A stretch of DNA of 64,000 nucleotides from Chrysophaeum taylorii (taxonomy: Eukaryota > Sar > Pelagophyceae > Pelagomonadales > Pelagomonadaceae): NCBI GenBank assembly GCA_029834535.1, contig JAQMWT010000612.1, positions 1 to 64,000 on the forward strand, given 5' to 3'. Made by a program: the position numbers and the translations under genes. The notes below the pieces were generated by a model. It did not search any database and was not told the DNA's origin. It worked only from the letters and a program-made list of their open reading frames with translations. Shown here one piece after another: positions 30,940 through 41,545 of the stretch. Positions within the stretch are counted from its first letter, which is position 1, and the number at the start of each line of letters is the position of its first letter.

Positions 30940-31737
30940 GAGGACAGTAAAAATCACTGTGCCTGGAAGAGAATGATGGCAGTGGTAGTGCCACACTTGT
31001 TGGTCCTGTCTCTAACGACACAAAGAGCGGCACGGTGTTCGACACAGCGATTTGTTGGTTATTGGTGTGAGTGTGGGTGTGGGGGGGGAGGGGGGGTCCT
31101 AACCCTAAATGGAATTTTGTATCTCTACGCCCTCGCACATTGAACTCGGTGATGAGCGAAATCTGGAACAAACGAAACAAATGTCTGGCCAGAGACAAAT
31201 AGACGTTGAGTTGTGAGGAGGCGTGGAATAAGAAGTGTGCGAAGTGCATGAGAAAGATAGAATAGAGCGGAGTAGCAGGTGAGTGTGAGTGAGAAAGGAG
31301 AAGGAGCGCGAAGTTGGACGTGGAATAGGTCGAGAGGGGGAACAAAATGGAAAGGATATATTATATATATTGCAAGAGGAGGCGAATGATCAAGAAGGGG
31401 AAAGGCATCGATCGTAAGGAAGAGGGAACGTGGAGGAAGATGCAAGGTGGGCTAATGGCGAAGTAAGGCGAATTCTGTACAAGAGATCAGATCATCATCT
31501 TGTTCAGTGACTGATGAAATAAGGATGGAATGACAATATCGTGAAGAATAAGCGAGTGTACTAGTGTCATAGTTGAAGTCGAAAGTTGTATGCATTAAGT
31601 CGTGGGTGTTCCGTGATGTAAGACGACGGTGCGTGCGGGTGGATAAATCCTAAGTGACTGAGGGATCCTCGTAGTAGAGCGGGTGGTCTAACTGATAGCA
31701 ATAGTAGGGATCATGGGTCAGGCAGTCGTGAATTGTG
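30940..31737 (+). repeat. left long terminal inverted repeat
   Basis: Pairs with 36319-37101. Contains a poly-G tract near 31080 and a TAACCCTAAAT stretch. AG-rich on this strand. No convincing gene. Confidence 0.8.
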
Positions 31738-32110
31738 CAGCAGACCAATGATTGATCGAGAGGCGAATAGTGAGAATGGCCGTAGGGATGAGATTCTAGT
31801 GTGACTAAAGTTGGGCTAGTAAAAGTGTGACGATGTGACGGAGCGGCAGCGTTATCCCATGAAGAGATACGAACATTAACCAAATCGGCTTCGACATGGT
31901 AAGGTAATCGTCGTAGCGATAGCGAGTAAGGCGGAGCTGTTCCTGGAAGATGAGAGAACCAGAATTGTCTGTCACACACGTGTCGAAGCTGTCATCCGGA
32001 GTGTAGCGTGGGTCGGCTGAAGCTAAACCATGAGAGTCTAAAATAACATGCGGATGATCATGGTGTGATGTTGATATCGGGAGAAAGTTGTCTGGGGGTG
32101 GCCATAAATA
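31738..32110. other. interior left flank of the long-TIR element
   Basis: No recognisable gene. A minus-strand frame (31650-31979) partly overlaps the inverted repeat but has no family resemblance. Confidence 0.35.
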
Positions 32111-33677
32111 TCTTTACTACTAATCGGCAAATATTTGTCTGTCTGTTTGTTTGTCTTTAAAGGTCGACTGCTAAGAGGGGGGGTGTGTCTGTTAGTTTGT
32201 CTTTAAAGGTCGACTGCTAAGAGGGGGGTGCGTGTGTGGTGCATGAAGGATGTGGGTGGTTTTGTAACTGTTTGTTTGTCCACCCCTAACCCTGCGATCG
32301 CTAACCGTTGGTTGCGATGGAGGACGGCGCCTAACACGCTTGCTCCCTGCGGCGGCCCCGGCCGTCCCGGAGTGAGACGGTGCCTGCTCGCCTCCCGGGC
32401 TGGCCGGTTAGCACCCGGAAAGTCCGCGCTGGGATGGGGTTCGCTCGGTTGGGCAGAACGCGACGGACAGGTCGATTGTTCGTGGACCAACACGTTTGCG
32501 GCCTGCGACGCTTTTGCACGACTTCGCACAAGACCGCGCGCAGTGGCGGTCCGTCATCAACGAGTCCTCGTCCCTCGCCTCAGCCCCAACTGCGTGGTTT
32601 TCCTCTGTGATTCCGGATCGGCTCCTGCCTGTCCGGCCTGGCTCCCATGCTCGGGAGAGGTCTGAAGTTAGCTAGTTAGTGTCCCCCGACAGGGTAAGGA
32701 TCACGTAGGCGCGCAAGGCAGATATTGATCCTCCAAGCCGTCGACGGCAACCTCGCAGACTATTTCCACGACCCGCGGCGGCTCTTTCAGCGCGCCATTC
32801 TCACGCCCCGTCAAAACGATGTCGTCGATGCTGACAACGCGCGCATGACCGCGGCCTTTCTTGGAGACGAGGCGTCGGAGTTCTTTTTGGCCGACTAGGT
32901 TGGGTCGGAAGACGACGCCTCGCTCTTTTCAGTCGAGTTTTCAACTCCCTGACAACCAACGGCATGCTGACTTTGAGCCCGAGCTTATGGTCTTCGCAAC
33001 CTCGACCCGCCGCACGGCCACTGCAACGGTACCAGATGCATGATCGATCGTGTCGTGTCACCGAGGCTCCTCCAACCAGTATCCCTTAAGCCCCACCGAC
33101 GCCAAACGATCAACAAGAGCCAGGGGCAGACGCCCCGCAAGGTCGGCGTCCTCTTGCCCAAGCCCATCTTCTGTCACGTCCAGCTCTACGTGGCTCTCTG
33201 TCGATCGGCAACCCCGAGGGTATCCTCTTCTGGGTCGACGACTCCACCCTACCCCACATGTGCTGCGCAATACCGATAAGCCCCCACCCGGCGTCTACAC
33301 GCGCACTGTAGGTGAACTTACTTGGCCAGGTGAGCTTATTGGAACCAGGTGAACTTACTGGGGTTAGAGATTGGGACTATGTGAACTTAGTGACCAGGTG
33401 AGCTTACTGAGACCAAGTGAGCTTACTGGGGTTTTTAGAGTAAACTCAAAGGTTAGCGGCGTGTGCGGATCAAAGCAGCTTAGATTGGCGGGGGTGAGAG
33501 CGACGAGCTCAAAGGAGAGTGGGGTGAGGGGATGTGAGCACGAGTGGGTTTACGCCGAACTTACTGGGGTTGGAGATTGGGACTAGGTGAACTTACTGAA
33601 CAGGTGAGCTTACTGGGACCAGCTGAACTTACTGGGGTTAGAGATTGGGACTAGGTGAACTTACTGGCCTGCGCTTG
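32111..33677 (+). mobile_element. Helitron H2 with helicase remnant, nested in the long-TIR element
   Basis: Starts TCTTTACTACTAATCGG, preceded by A, and ends GGCCTGCGCTTG, followed by T; the flanking host sequence would rejoin as AATA-TGAA. Helicase remnants at 32720-33280 include ILTPRQNDVVDADNARMTAA-like and TINKSQGQTPRKVGVLLP followed by HVQLYVALCR. The 3' third is the GTGAACTTACTGGG minisatellite. A diverged SINE-like repeat (32286-32680) lengthens this copy. Confidence 0.78.
32286..32680 (+). repeat. SINE-like GC-rich repeat, copy 3, diverged
   Basis: Shares GGTTGCGATGGAGGACGG, CTCGCCTCCCGGGC and the end TGCTCGGGAGAGGTCTGAAG with copies 1 and 2, then a GCTAGTTAG tail. The middle is clearly diverged, so it is the oldest copy in the window. 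Confidence 0.6.
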
Positions 33678-34847
33678 TGAAAACTCTAAGTTTGCTATAG
33701 ACTTGGAGTTGTGATCTGGTGGAGGTCGCCAGTGGCTATCATCGAAAGATGATTGGACTGGGACTGAGGTTTGCGAGTGTATCGTGTATGATGGTGGATG
33801 CAGGCGTGTGTCCTGTGCAGAAGAGTCGGGCAACAGGGGGAAATGCCTGAAGGCGATGGACTGTTCGAAGATATTGTCTTTGCCTGGGGGAGAGTTAACT
33901 TCGAAGGTATGGTCGGAGTCGCATCTTTCGTGTTCTATTCGGCAAAGTAATCCTGAGTCGTGACAATCGATTGATCCAGTATTAATTTCATTTCCGGCGT
34001 CGTTTTCACCAGAATCAAACCTCCCTCGATGTACTAGCGCGAGGGAGCGTGGTGCATCCCTGGTGAATCGTGCAGTGACTGAAAGGTGAGACATTCGACA
34101 GAAGGGTGTTTTCGATATGCGAGTGCTGTGCAGTATACAACGTGTAGGGAGCGTATGTTTCAAGAGAGGATCAATCTGTGGACGGGAGATGTCCGAAGAG
34201 TGAGCATGATGAGAGGCAATGTCCGTAATGCGAGAACTGTCCGACAAGGAGTCATGCGAGACTGTGGCTGGCAGCGAGTGTGCGGGAATGAAGGAAGAGA
34301 TAGGCATGGCGGTTGACTTCCCTTGACTCGTAACTCTACTGGGTGGGGCTAGCGGTGTGCGGCAGTGACATCCGGTAGAATGCTGAGAGCAGAGCGCGTG
34401 TCCAACCTTTGGAGATTGGGGGCTATCCTCGCGGGTGCTACGGAAAGTGTCGACTGGGTTCGAATCGCAATGGCGGCTGTTGGGCTCAGCGTTCTGCAAG
34501 ATGGAACCTGCATTGTGAACGGAGAGGAACGAACCGGGTGCGTCATAAGAGCGTAATACGCGAGTGCAGTCTGAGCTGTGCCCGAAGCAGAATTCTGACA
34601 GTAATGTCGACAGATGCGAAACATGATCAGAACTGTGCGAGGATGTCGCGTGAAGTTGTGTTGTAACCGAACCATGGAGGTGCAGAGCTTCAACGTCAAG
34701 CATAGTGCTGGGAGGGACATTAGAAGAGGTGAGCAAAGGACTCTGCGTGCGGCTGTCATATAGTGGCGGGCATTTGTTGCGCGAGACTGGCGATAACTGC
34801 GACATGTGGCGTTGGCGTGACAGAACTTCATTTGCATATTGCAGCAT
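33651..34847 (-). CDS. hypothetical 398-codon frame inside the long-TIR element
   Basis: Ser/His/Pro-rich (for example HSSDHVSHLSTLL, RPQIDPLLKHTLPTR). No domain recognised. It overlaps another minus-strand frame (34349-35116), so part of its length may be compositional. Its last residues are encoded by the Helitron edge, meaning H2 interrupted it. It is the longest frame of this element and the best candidate for an element protein. Confidence 0.3.
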   Translation of the reverse strand: MLQYANEVLSRQRHMSQLSPVSRNKCPPLYDSRTQSPLLTSSNVPPSTMLDVEALHLHGSVTTQLHATSSHSSDHVSHLSTLLSEFCFGHSSDCTRVLRSYDAPGSFLSVHNAGSILQNAEPNSRHCDSNPVDTFRSTREDSPQSPKVGHALCSQHSTGCHCRTPLAPPSRVTSQGKSTAMPISSFIPAHSLPATVSHDSLSDSSRITDIASHHAHSSDISRPQIDPLLKHTLPTRCILHSTRISKTPFCRMSHLSVTARFTRDAPRSLALVHRGRFDSGENDAGNEINTGSIDCHDSGLLCRIEHERCDSDHTFEVNSPPGKDNIFEQSIAFRHFPLLPDSSAQDTRLHPPSYTIHSQTSVPVQSSFDDSHWRPPPDHNSKSIANLEFSQAQASKFT

Positions 34848-35290
34848 GCAGGATAAAATTGAGCGAGCTGAAACCTGAGAGGTGTGACCTGCAAGAGACG
34901 GACGTAAGAGCGTGGGAGGCTCGGAATTGCATTGATGACGGAACTCAGTGTCATCACAAATCGTCGGGGATTGAGTCGTCGGGAGTCGCGTCGAAGCGGG
35001 GAGGAACGACGAGTGCTCATCGGGTCTTGGCGTGTGACAGAGGTCCTTTGAAAAAGGGACTTCGGTACATGCCTTGAAGTGAGTTCCGATGTAGCCAGAG
35101 TAGCCATAGGAGACATGACCGATGCGAATCGAAACAGATCTTGTCGGCGGTGGAAAACGAATGTGCCCTCGTAATTCGAACTGGGTGAAATCTTCGAATT
35201 GCCGGTGAGGCCGTGGTTGCGGAACGAGCGCAGAGCCGGGCGGCGGTCGGAGGGGGCGCGTCAGCGGTGGCTGAGACGATAGTGTTCTGC

Positions 35291-35758
35291 TTATCCTGAA
35301 CCAAAAAGTGTTCGGGCATCGTACTGTACGACAAGCCGAGCGTGCATCTCAGTTGACTGTGAGTGTACCATGAGGATGGCGCGATATTGGTAGTCTAAAC
35401 CGAGAGGGGCGGTGAGCGTGCCGTCGCGAGTGCATAGGAGCCTGTGCGGTGTCTGGGCTGTAATCGGAATATGACGTATGACGTCATACAAGGCGATGGA
35501 AGCTGAATCAGACGTGATGGGACTGGCTAGTAGTGCCGGGAGCAGGATGTCGGGGGTAACGCTCAGAGATGAGGGTGGAACGCAGTCCACTTCTATCCTG
35601 GTTGCCGTATGTGGCGGTAATATGAGCGTAAACATCTGACGTGAAGGAAACGCTTTTGTCACAAACGATAATGCGGGTAAGGTCGCATGGGAAGGTTGCC
35701 TATTGTCTCTGCTGCAGTCAAGAGCTCTGGAGGAAACCAATGGAGAAACCGTGTGCAC
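35291..35758 (-). CDS. hypothetical 155-codon frame inside the long-TIR element
   Basis: Contains HATLPALSFVTKAFPSRQMF and YDVIRHIPITAQTPHRLLCT. No family recognised; same strand as its neighbours at 33651 and 35807. Confidence 0.25.
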   Translation of the reverse strand: MHTVSPLVSSRALDCSRDNRQPSHATLPALSFVTKAFPSRQMFTLILPPHTATRIEVDCVPPSSLSVTPDILLPALLASPITSDSASIALYDVIRHIPITAQTPHRLLCTRDGTLTAPLGLDYQYRAILMVHSQSTEMHARLVVQYDARTLFGSG

Positions 35759-35806
35759 ATGGGTGGCGTCTGGTAGCCAAATTTTCTATGGGATTGGCTG
35801 AGGTGG

Positions 35807-36340
35807 CTAGAAAGTAGGATTCCTTCTTGGGTATGACTCAAGCGCTGCGATGAGTTCGTGCTCGAGATCATGGTCGTCCAATAGATGACATGAGGTGATC
35901 GCGAATGAGCGATGCGTCAACCTGGTGTCAGGGGAGACCGAGGTGGTGCAGTGGCCTGTCTGGCTGAGGTGGCCGTGCTGGTAATATTCCAGCGGGTGCG
36001 CATAACTCTGGAGAGTGCTGACATTGGCTAGTGCCTGATCTGAAGTCGTGCAGGGAGGCGATATCGTCTGTGCTGATGCGGATTGCAGCGACAGGGGCGG
36101 GTCAGGTGCCTGGGAGGCTGGAAGGCGGCCTTTGTCTTCCAAGGGCGAAGGGAGCAAGCAAAGCTGTAGTTTCATCTCGTCATGATCAGATAGGCGCAAT
36201 GATCTGGTGCGCGTGATCGTGGTGCGCTCACCTGTATCTTGATGATGTACCTGTGTGTCCTGCGGTGGTACTTCTGTGAGCGGGACATATATGAAGGACT
36301 GATCCATCGGACGGGGTGACAATTCCCGACTGCCTGACAC
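35807..36340 (-). CDS. hypothetical 177-codon frame next to the right inverted repeat
   Basis: Begins MSGSRELSPRPMDQSFIYVP at the inner edge of the right repeat and contains DLEHELIAALESYPRRNP. Polar, Ser/Thr/His-rich. Could be the first exon or N-terminus of the element's product; no similarity recognised. Confidence 0.3.
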   Translation of the reverse strand: MSGSRELSPRPMDQSFIYVPLTEVPPQDTQVHHQDTGERTTITRTRSLRLSDHDEMKLQLCLLPSPLEDKGRLPASQAPDPPLSLQSASAQTISPPCTTSDQALANVSTLQSYAHPLEYYQHGHLSQTGHCTTSVSPDTRLTHRSFAITSCHLLDDHDLEHELIAALESYPRRNPTF

Positions 36341-37101
36341 ATGATCCCTACTGTTGTAATCAGTTGGACCACCTGTTCTACTACGAAGATCCCCCAGTCA
36401 CTTAGGATTTATCCACCCGCACGCACCGTCGTCTTACATCACGGAACGCCCACGACTTAATGCGTACAACTTTCGACTTCAACTATGACACTGTTACACT
36501 CGCTTATTCTTCACGATATTGTCATTCCATCCTTATTTCATCAGTCACGGAACAAGACGGTGATCTGATCTCTAGTACAGAGTTCGCCATACTTCGCCAT
36601 TAGCCCACTTAGCACCTTCCTCCACTTTTCTTCTTCCTTACGATCGATGCCTTTTCCTTTCCTTTATCATTCACCTCTTCTTGCAATATCCTATTCGTTC
36701 TCCTTCTCCTCTCAGCTTATTCCACTTTAAACTTCGCGCTCTTTATCCTTTCTCACTCACACTCATCTGCTATTCCGCTCTACTCTACCTCTCTCATGCA
36801 CTTCGCACGCTTCTCCTCCCATGCCTCCTCACAACTCAACGTCTATTTGTCTCTGGCCGGACATTTGTTTTGTTTGTTCCAGATTTCGCTCATCCCCGTG
36901 TTCAATCTGCGAGGGCGTAGAGATTCAAAATTCCATTTAGGGTTAGGACCCCCCCCCTTAGTCTCACACGCACACCTAAACACCCAAAATCGCTGTGTCG
37001 AACACCGTGCCGCTCTTTGTGTCGTAAGAGGACAGGACGAGTAGAGTGGCACTACCCTGCCACCATTCTCTACCAGAGGCACAGTGATATTTACTGTTCT
37101 C
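36319..37101 (-). repeat. right long terminal inverted repeat
   Basis: Reverse complement of 30940-31737 with scattered differences. CT-rich on the plus strand; ends ACTGTTCTC, then TA. Confidence 0.8.
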
Positions 37102-37849
37102 TAGCTATAGATGGCGGAGAATTCGCGAACGAACTCATGGTCCCTGGTTCAAATCTACTCCTGACTTATATGTCTCGATTTTCTTGCTCTTCCCCCGTGT
37201 CCAGACCGTCAAGCGTTGACGAAAACGTCCGCGAGGAATACGTTTCTGGCCGGGACGAAATAGCCTCCAAATTTACGCCGAGGCGGCGCCATGGTAGCGC
37301 CTGTGGCGAACGATCGAATCTGAGAATACCGCCGGGGTCGGCGTCCTTTCTTAAAAAGGGGGCGCCTGTGGCGGTTACTACTGCTTTATGTAGCGAAAAG
37401 TGTATGGTCAAATAGGCTAATCCGGAGAAGCCGCCCATACACACTTTTATACCGCTATAAGTCGCACCACCATAGAACGGACCACGTACCTCGCCCGGAT
37501 CGACTTCAAAGGCCGCAGCAAGCTCACGTCGAAGGCCCAAAGTTTTGACGCGCTGTGCGACCGCCTCAAGCTCGGCCCGCCACTGGCCGAGGAGTCCAAG
37601 GCTCGGACCACCGCGTCGGATTTGCACAAGTCGTCGGCCAGGCACGTGTGTGGCGCTTAGTATGTATCTATGACATCGTATGACGTGGTATACGCTAGCT
37701 TGAGCTTAAAAAAATTTTACAGCACCAAAAGTACAGAATGCATCTAAGACATCGTGTGACGTGGTGCGTGTAAGGGCAAGGCTCAATAAACCTGCCCGTT
37801 TCTGGAGCACGTGATGTATAGGTGAATCACGAGGAGTGGGTCCTCCTGG
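37102..37849. other. GC-rich remnant DNA with an inverted repeat
   Basis: Right flank of the long-TIR element. No identifiable gene, although frames such as TTYLARIDFKGRSKL (about 37480-37520) look like decayed coding sequence. AAAAGTGTATGG at 37396 faces CCATACACACTTTT ending 37448, a near-perfect inverted repeat. Two related blocks with CATCG(T)ATGACGTGGT occur at 37670 and 37750. Confidence 0.35.
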
Positions 37850-37940
37850 AGAACCTGAGTAATGTACTCGGTAGAGAAGAGGAGATATTCCTCCAAGTCA
37901 GATAGAGACGAGGACGTATATCCAAACTCCGATGATGACC
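37850..37940 (-). mobile_element. small copia linker fragment
   Basis: Matches the reverse transcriptase linker of A3 (DLEEYLL...STEYITQVL, about 41000-41090), diverged. Confidence 0.55.
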
Positions 37941-37984
37941 ACGGAGTATGGAGTATGGACGTTATAATCGTAGAGACAGAATAT

Positions 37985-38163
37985 TTGTTTTAGGGTTAGT
38001 ACCCTCCTATCCTAGGGTTAGCTCTCTCTTATTCTCACTTTTAATTCAGAAAAACGCTGTGTTATTCACACCGTGCTGTCCTCGTTGTTAGAGCACAGGA
38101 CGAGGGCAGACTACCACTGCTCTCACTCTGCTGAAGGGTAACACAGTTGTGATTACTGTTCTC
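37985..38163 (-). repeat. isolated end of the long-TIR family
   Basis: Aligns with the outer about 180 bp of the right inverted repeat, from the TTTAGGGTTAG stretch to ACTGTTCTC, and is followed by TA (38164-38165). It is more diverged than the two arms are from each other. Confidence 0.6.
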
Positions 38164-38189
38164 TAGGTCACGGGCACCAGTCCGGTCTC

Positions 38190-38698
38190 AGTAGAGTACC
38201 AGGATTTCCAGTCGAGTTCCGCTCCCTGACGTTCCTGAACCAAAACAAGATGCCAACCAGCCGTGCCAAGTACCTTTGCCATATTCTTTCTCTAAAGCGG
38301 TGCGAAGAGATGTGATTTTGGCGGTGTTGGTGCCAGTGATCAAGAGATCATCGACAGAGACGGATAGGAGAACCCATCTGTTAATAGATCGATCCCAACT
38401 GATATATAGACAAGTGTCGACTTGCGAGCGTTCAAACTCGTGTTGTCGAAGAAACGAGTCAAGCTTAATGTTCCACAACAAAGCTGACTGTTTGAGACCA
38501 TAGAGAGCCTTCACGAGTCGTAGAGCGAACTTGGACTCTGGGTGGTTCTTCTGTATCTGCAGGATAAAGTTCTGCGAGACACGAATTCCACGGGGCAAAT
38601 CGATTCATACCGGGAGATCAAGTGCCGATTGTATGAAGGCCTGGGGAATGTCCGCGTGCGCGACGGGAAGCTTGTGCTCCAGGGCGCTACACTATAAT
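38190..38698 (-). mobile_element. reverse transcriptase fragment of a third copia lineage
   Basis: Carries LEHKLPVAHADIPQAFIQ, FALRLVKALYGLKQSALLWN, RSQVDTCLYI and the active-site block LSVSVDDLLITGTN. These differ in nearly every block from A and B, so it is a separate family. Truncated by the LTR at 38699. Fossil fragment. Confidence 0.85.
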
Positions 38699-39076
38699 GT
38701 GTACGACACTGGAATTCCTTACTCCTTTCACACCTTTTCTACTTGAGGGTTTTCTCTCCGTAATACGGCTTTCCCTCTTTCCTTCCTTACCCTCCCGCAG
38801 TTATATATTTCATGACAATGAGAATCGTATGAAGCTTCTACCAACATGGAGTAGGCCTCCAGGCGCGTACCGTCAGGTACGGGGTTTTCTGTTTAATTAA
38901 CAGAGGCTTCGTTCCTCGTTGTCGGTGCAAACGCTTCTATGGGACTTAATGTCCTTAAGGAGCTAGGGCCCAAATCCCTACCTTGCGTAGTAGCATGTGA
39001 CGAGCGGAATGGTCAGTACACGCCTAAGACTGCACGCAGTCTCTACCATGTACCCGGAGAGGGTCAAATCTCTCCA
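38699..39076 (+). repeat. solo copia LTR containing the satellite ancestor
   Basis: Starts TGTGTACGAC, ends CTCTCCA and is followed at once by a GGTTATGGGCCCAG primer site, so it is a 5' LTR on the plus strand. Positions 38750-38985 are the reverse complement of one satellite unit of 43707-52576, including TTTAATTAACAG and the CGTACC...GGTACG hairpin. Confidence 0.75.
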
Positions 39077-39090
39077 GGTTATGGGCCCAG
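39077..39090 (+). promoter_or_regulatory. primer-binding site, initiator tRNA-Met half
   Basis: GGTTATGGGCCCAG, identical to the site of element A although the LTR sequence is different. Followed by about 130 bp of leader, then a SINE-like repeat. Confidence 0.8.
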
Positions 39091-39221
39091 ATGCGTAGGT
39101 GTGTCCGCCCAACTGTATTGTGCGTATAACTGGAGTGATCAATTTACGCCTGATCACGAGTACAATTCGACAATGTGTTTGGCGGTGGTCTATTGTACAT
39201 ATCTGTTGTGTGACGGTGTGT

Positions 39222-39428
39222 GTGGGGCGCAGACGGAAGGTTATCGACGAGTTGGTTGTCAGTCACATCGCGGTCTCCTCGTCGCATGGCGACAAGCTTG
39301 ATGATCACTCTCCGCCGACCCACCTTTCGGCGCCCCTCGTCTACAGGCCCGTGATTCCGGACTGGCACCTGTCGGTCCGGCCTGGCTCCCATGCTCGGGA
39401 GAGGTCTGAAGTTAGTTAGTTAGTTAGT
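39222..39428 (+). repeat. SINE-like repeat, copy 4, 5'-truncated
   Basis: Only the 3' half, from GGGGCGCAGACGGAAGG to the TTAG tail (TTAGTTAGTTAGT). 5' truncation is what retroposition produces. Confidence 0.7.
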
Positions 39429-39445
39429 GTGCCCACCAGCGTGTG

Positions 39446-39812
39446 TACCTTACCCTGATCGCCGACCACGTGGTTGCGATGGAGGACGGTGCCTCATGAA
39501 TCCTGAGCCTTGCGAGGGCATCCGCCCTCCCGGCGTAGGTTGGCACCTATTCGCCTCCCGGGCGGGCCGGTTGGCAGCCGGAACGTTCGCAGTGGGACGG
39601 GGTATGGCCGGGGGGCGAAGACGGAAGGTTATCGACGAGTTGGTTGTCAGTCACATCGCGGTCTCCTCGTCGTATGGCGACAAGCTTGATGGTCACTCTC
39701 CGCCGACCGACCTTTCGGCGCTCCTCGTCTACAGACCCGTGATTCCGGACTGGCTCCTGTCGGTCCGGCCTGGCTCCCATGCTCGGGAGAGGTCTGAAGT
39801 TAGTTAGTTAGT
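39446..39812 (+). repeat. SINE-like repeat, copy 5, full length
   Basis: TACCTTACCCTGATCGCC head to GTTAGTTAGTTAG tail; near-identical to copies 1 and 2 and in the same orientation. Its 3' edge abuts copia A3. Confidence 0.75.
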
Positions 39813-41545
39813 TCATACGTGGGTGCATGCATACCACGCTAACATCTGCCCAAGGCCTGCGAGAAGTCAGGTCCGCAGGCCACTTGCATGAACACCAGCT
39901 TGCCAAGGGGGGTGGCAAAGTGCGAGTTTATGTACAACTCTGTTTCAGAGCTGGGAGTGCCATCTTTATACTTGAAGGACGATGCCATAGGATATTTAAG
40001 CGTGGTCAGTTGCTGCAAGACAGGGTGATCAGCGAAGAGTTCATCCAGCTTGGCTTGCACATCCAGAGAAATATATCCATCAGATGTGCGACACACACGC
40101 ATGCCTAGGAGGGTATGGACAGGTTCAAACTGCCCTACAGCATACCGTTCATGGAGGGCATTCTGTAACTCAGTACGAAGAGTGTCATCATAGGACACAA
40201 GAACAATGTCGTCGACAGACAGACTGCATACGACGAACTTAGCATGTGCGGATACTCGGGCATATAGGCAAGAGTCCGAATGCAGGCGCTTGTAGCCAAG
40301 GCTACGGAAGAAGCCGTCTATCTCTTTGTTCCAAAGAGATGGTGATTGCCGAAGTCCATAAAGTGACTTCAGCAGCTTCGGTAGGCGTCGGCCCTTGTAC
40401 TTAGCGTCATCGGGGTCGATAAGCTTGATGCCGTCTGGAAACTGAACATGGACGTTGGCATCAATGTCAGACTGAACGAAGGCGTTTGGGACGTCTGCAT
40501 GGTAGACAAGCAATTGCTTGTATGCTGCAATCGCCAGTAGTACCCGGATTGCGGTCATTGTGGCCATTGGGCTGAAGGTGCCAAAGAAATCGCGCCAAGC
40601 GATGCTAGGAAGCCACGTAGCCTTGTGCTTAACGTATTTGCCTGCAGAGTCTGTTTTAATCTTCAGCACCATCCTGCTGTCAATAGGGCGAGAGACACCG
40701 TCGGGTAAGGAAAGTTTGAAGCAGCCAAAGCGGATAATGTCGTGGAATTCCTTTGCGATGGCCTTGGGGTAGGCGTGCCTGTTTTCAGGCGACATACCGC
40801 GGAGACACTTCAGTTTCTATTCGTCGAGGGAAACGCCCGCTTCTTGGACCTTATATTCGTCAGGACCAACAGTGGCCGGTGAACTATAGTTTAACGACGT
40901 TGCGGTCGAGGCGGTGTGCGCGACTTCGGGATAAGCGGAAACAGCGTCAGTAGGAGGAGTAGAAGAAGCATATACCAGTTGAATATGGATAGTAGGGTCG
41001 GCATGTAAGACCTGGGTGATATACTCTGTAGAGACCAGAAGGTATTCCTCCAAGTCAGCCAGAGATGCAGAACTAGCGCCAAACTCGGAGGAGTTGTGAT
41101 CGATAAAGCTGGTCGGCGCCAGATACGTAAGTGCATATTGTAAGGAAGAAATGCCAAAGGCAGCAGCGTGCTCAGTGAACGCAGCTAAAAGGGGCTGAGG
41201 AATGGGGCACGTAGGTGAGCCATCAGCAGTTAGAAAGGTTGCAGCTGGGATGCTGGATGCGCACTTGGTGTGGGCGAAGTAACCATCGACGTGCGGGTAG
41301 CGGGCAAGTAAGTCAGTACGCAACGGAAGAAGGAGGCGAGCTAACAACGCATGTTCCCCCTCTGAGCAGATAGCAGACCAGAGGATACCACCACGGAGAT
41401 GAAGGGCGGAGAGGGCGGGAGACTTGAACGTAAGAAAGTGGTGGCGAAGATCCCAGCGGAAATCCTCGAACTTGCCACCACCGGCTTTGTAAGCACCAAT
41501 AGTAGGCGCTTGTAACCGGGCTCGGATAGTTTTCTGTCCTATCCG
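39813..41545 (-). mobile_element. copia A3: linker and reverse transcriptase fragment
   Basis: Best-preserved A-type reverse transcriptase in the window: FGCFKLSLPDGVSRPIDSRM, HADVPNAFVQSDID, LPKLLKSLYGLRQSPSLWN, DSCLYARVS, the active-site SLSVDDIVLVS and GMRVCRTSDGYISLDVQAKL. The linker holds a purine run (41353-41364) and the SLNY motif. Joins B2 at about 41545. Fossil with breaks. Confidence 0.88.
40887..40907 (-). other. SLNY junction motif upstream of reverse transcriptase (A3)
   Basis: Element strand reads ACCGCAACGTCGTTAAACTA, encoding STATSLNYSS in the linker just before the GPDEYK block and the reverse transcriptase. Confidence 0.75.

Larger units (their letters stand above)
30940..37101. 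mobile_element. 6.2-kb element with about 790-bp terminal inverted repeats, TA flanks
   Basis: The sequence from 30940 (GAGGACAGTAAAAATCACTG) reappears inverted ending at 37101 (CAGTGATATTTACTGTTCTC), and the two arms stay alignable for almost 800 bp. Both ends are flanked by the dinucleotide TA (30938-30939, 37102-37103), compatible with a TA target duplication. It interrupts the LINE on the left. Helitron H2 (32111-33677) sits inside, so the original length was about 4.6 kb. No transposase motif recognised inside. A third isolated end occurs at 37985-38163. Could be a DNA transposon or a foldback element. Confidence 0.65.

Noticed and set aside
31090-31110. Telomere-like TAACCCTAAA / TTAGGGTTAGG tracts (also near 36938 and 37990)
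   Set aside because: Only one to two repeat units each, and all belong to the same position in the long-TIR family, so they are element sequence and not telomeric DNA.
37110-37165. Possible tRNA gene or tRNA-derived SINE (GGTTCAAATCT box)
   Set aside because: The T-arm does not pair and no acceptor or D-arm can be built; chance resemblance.
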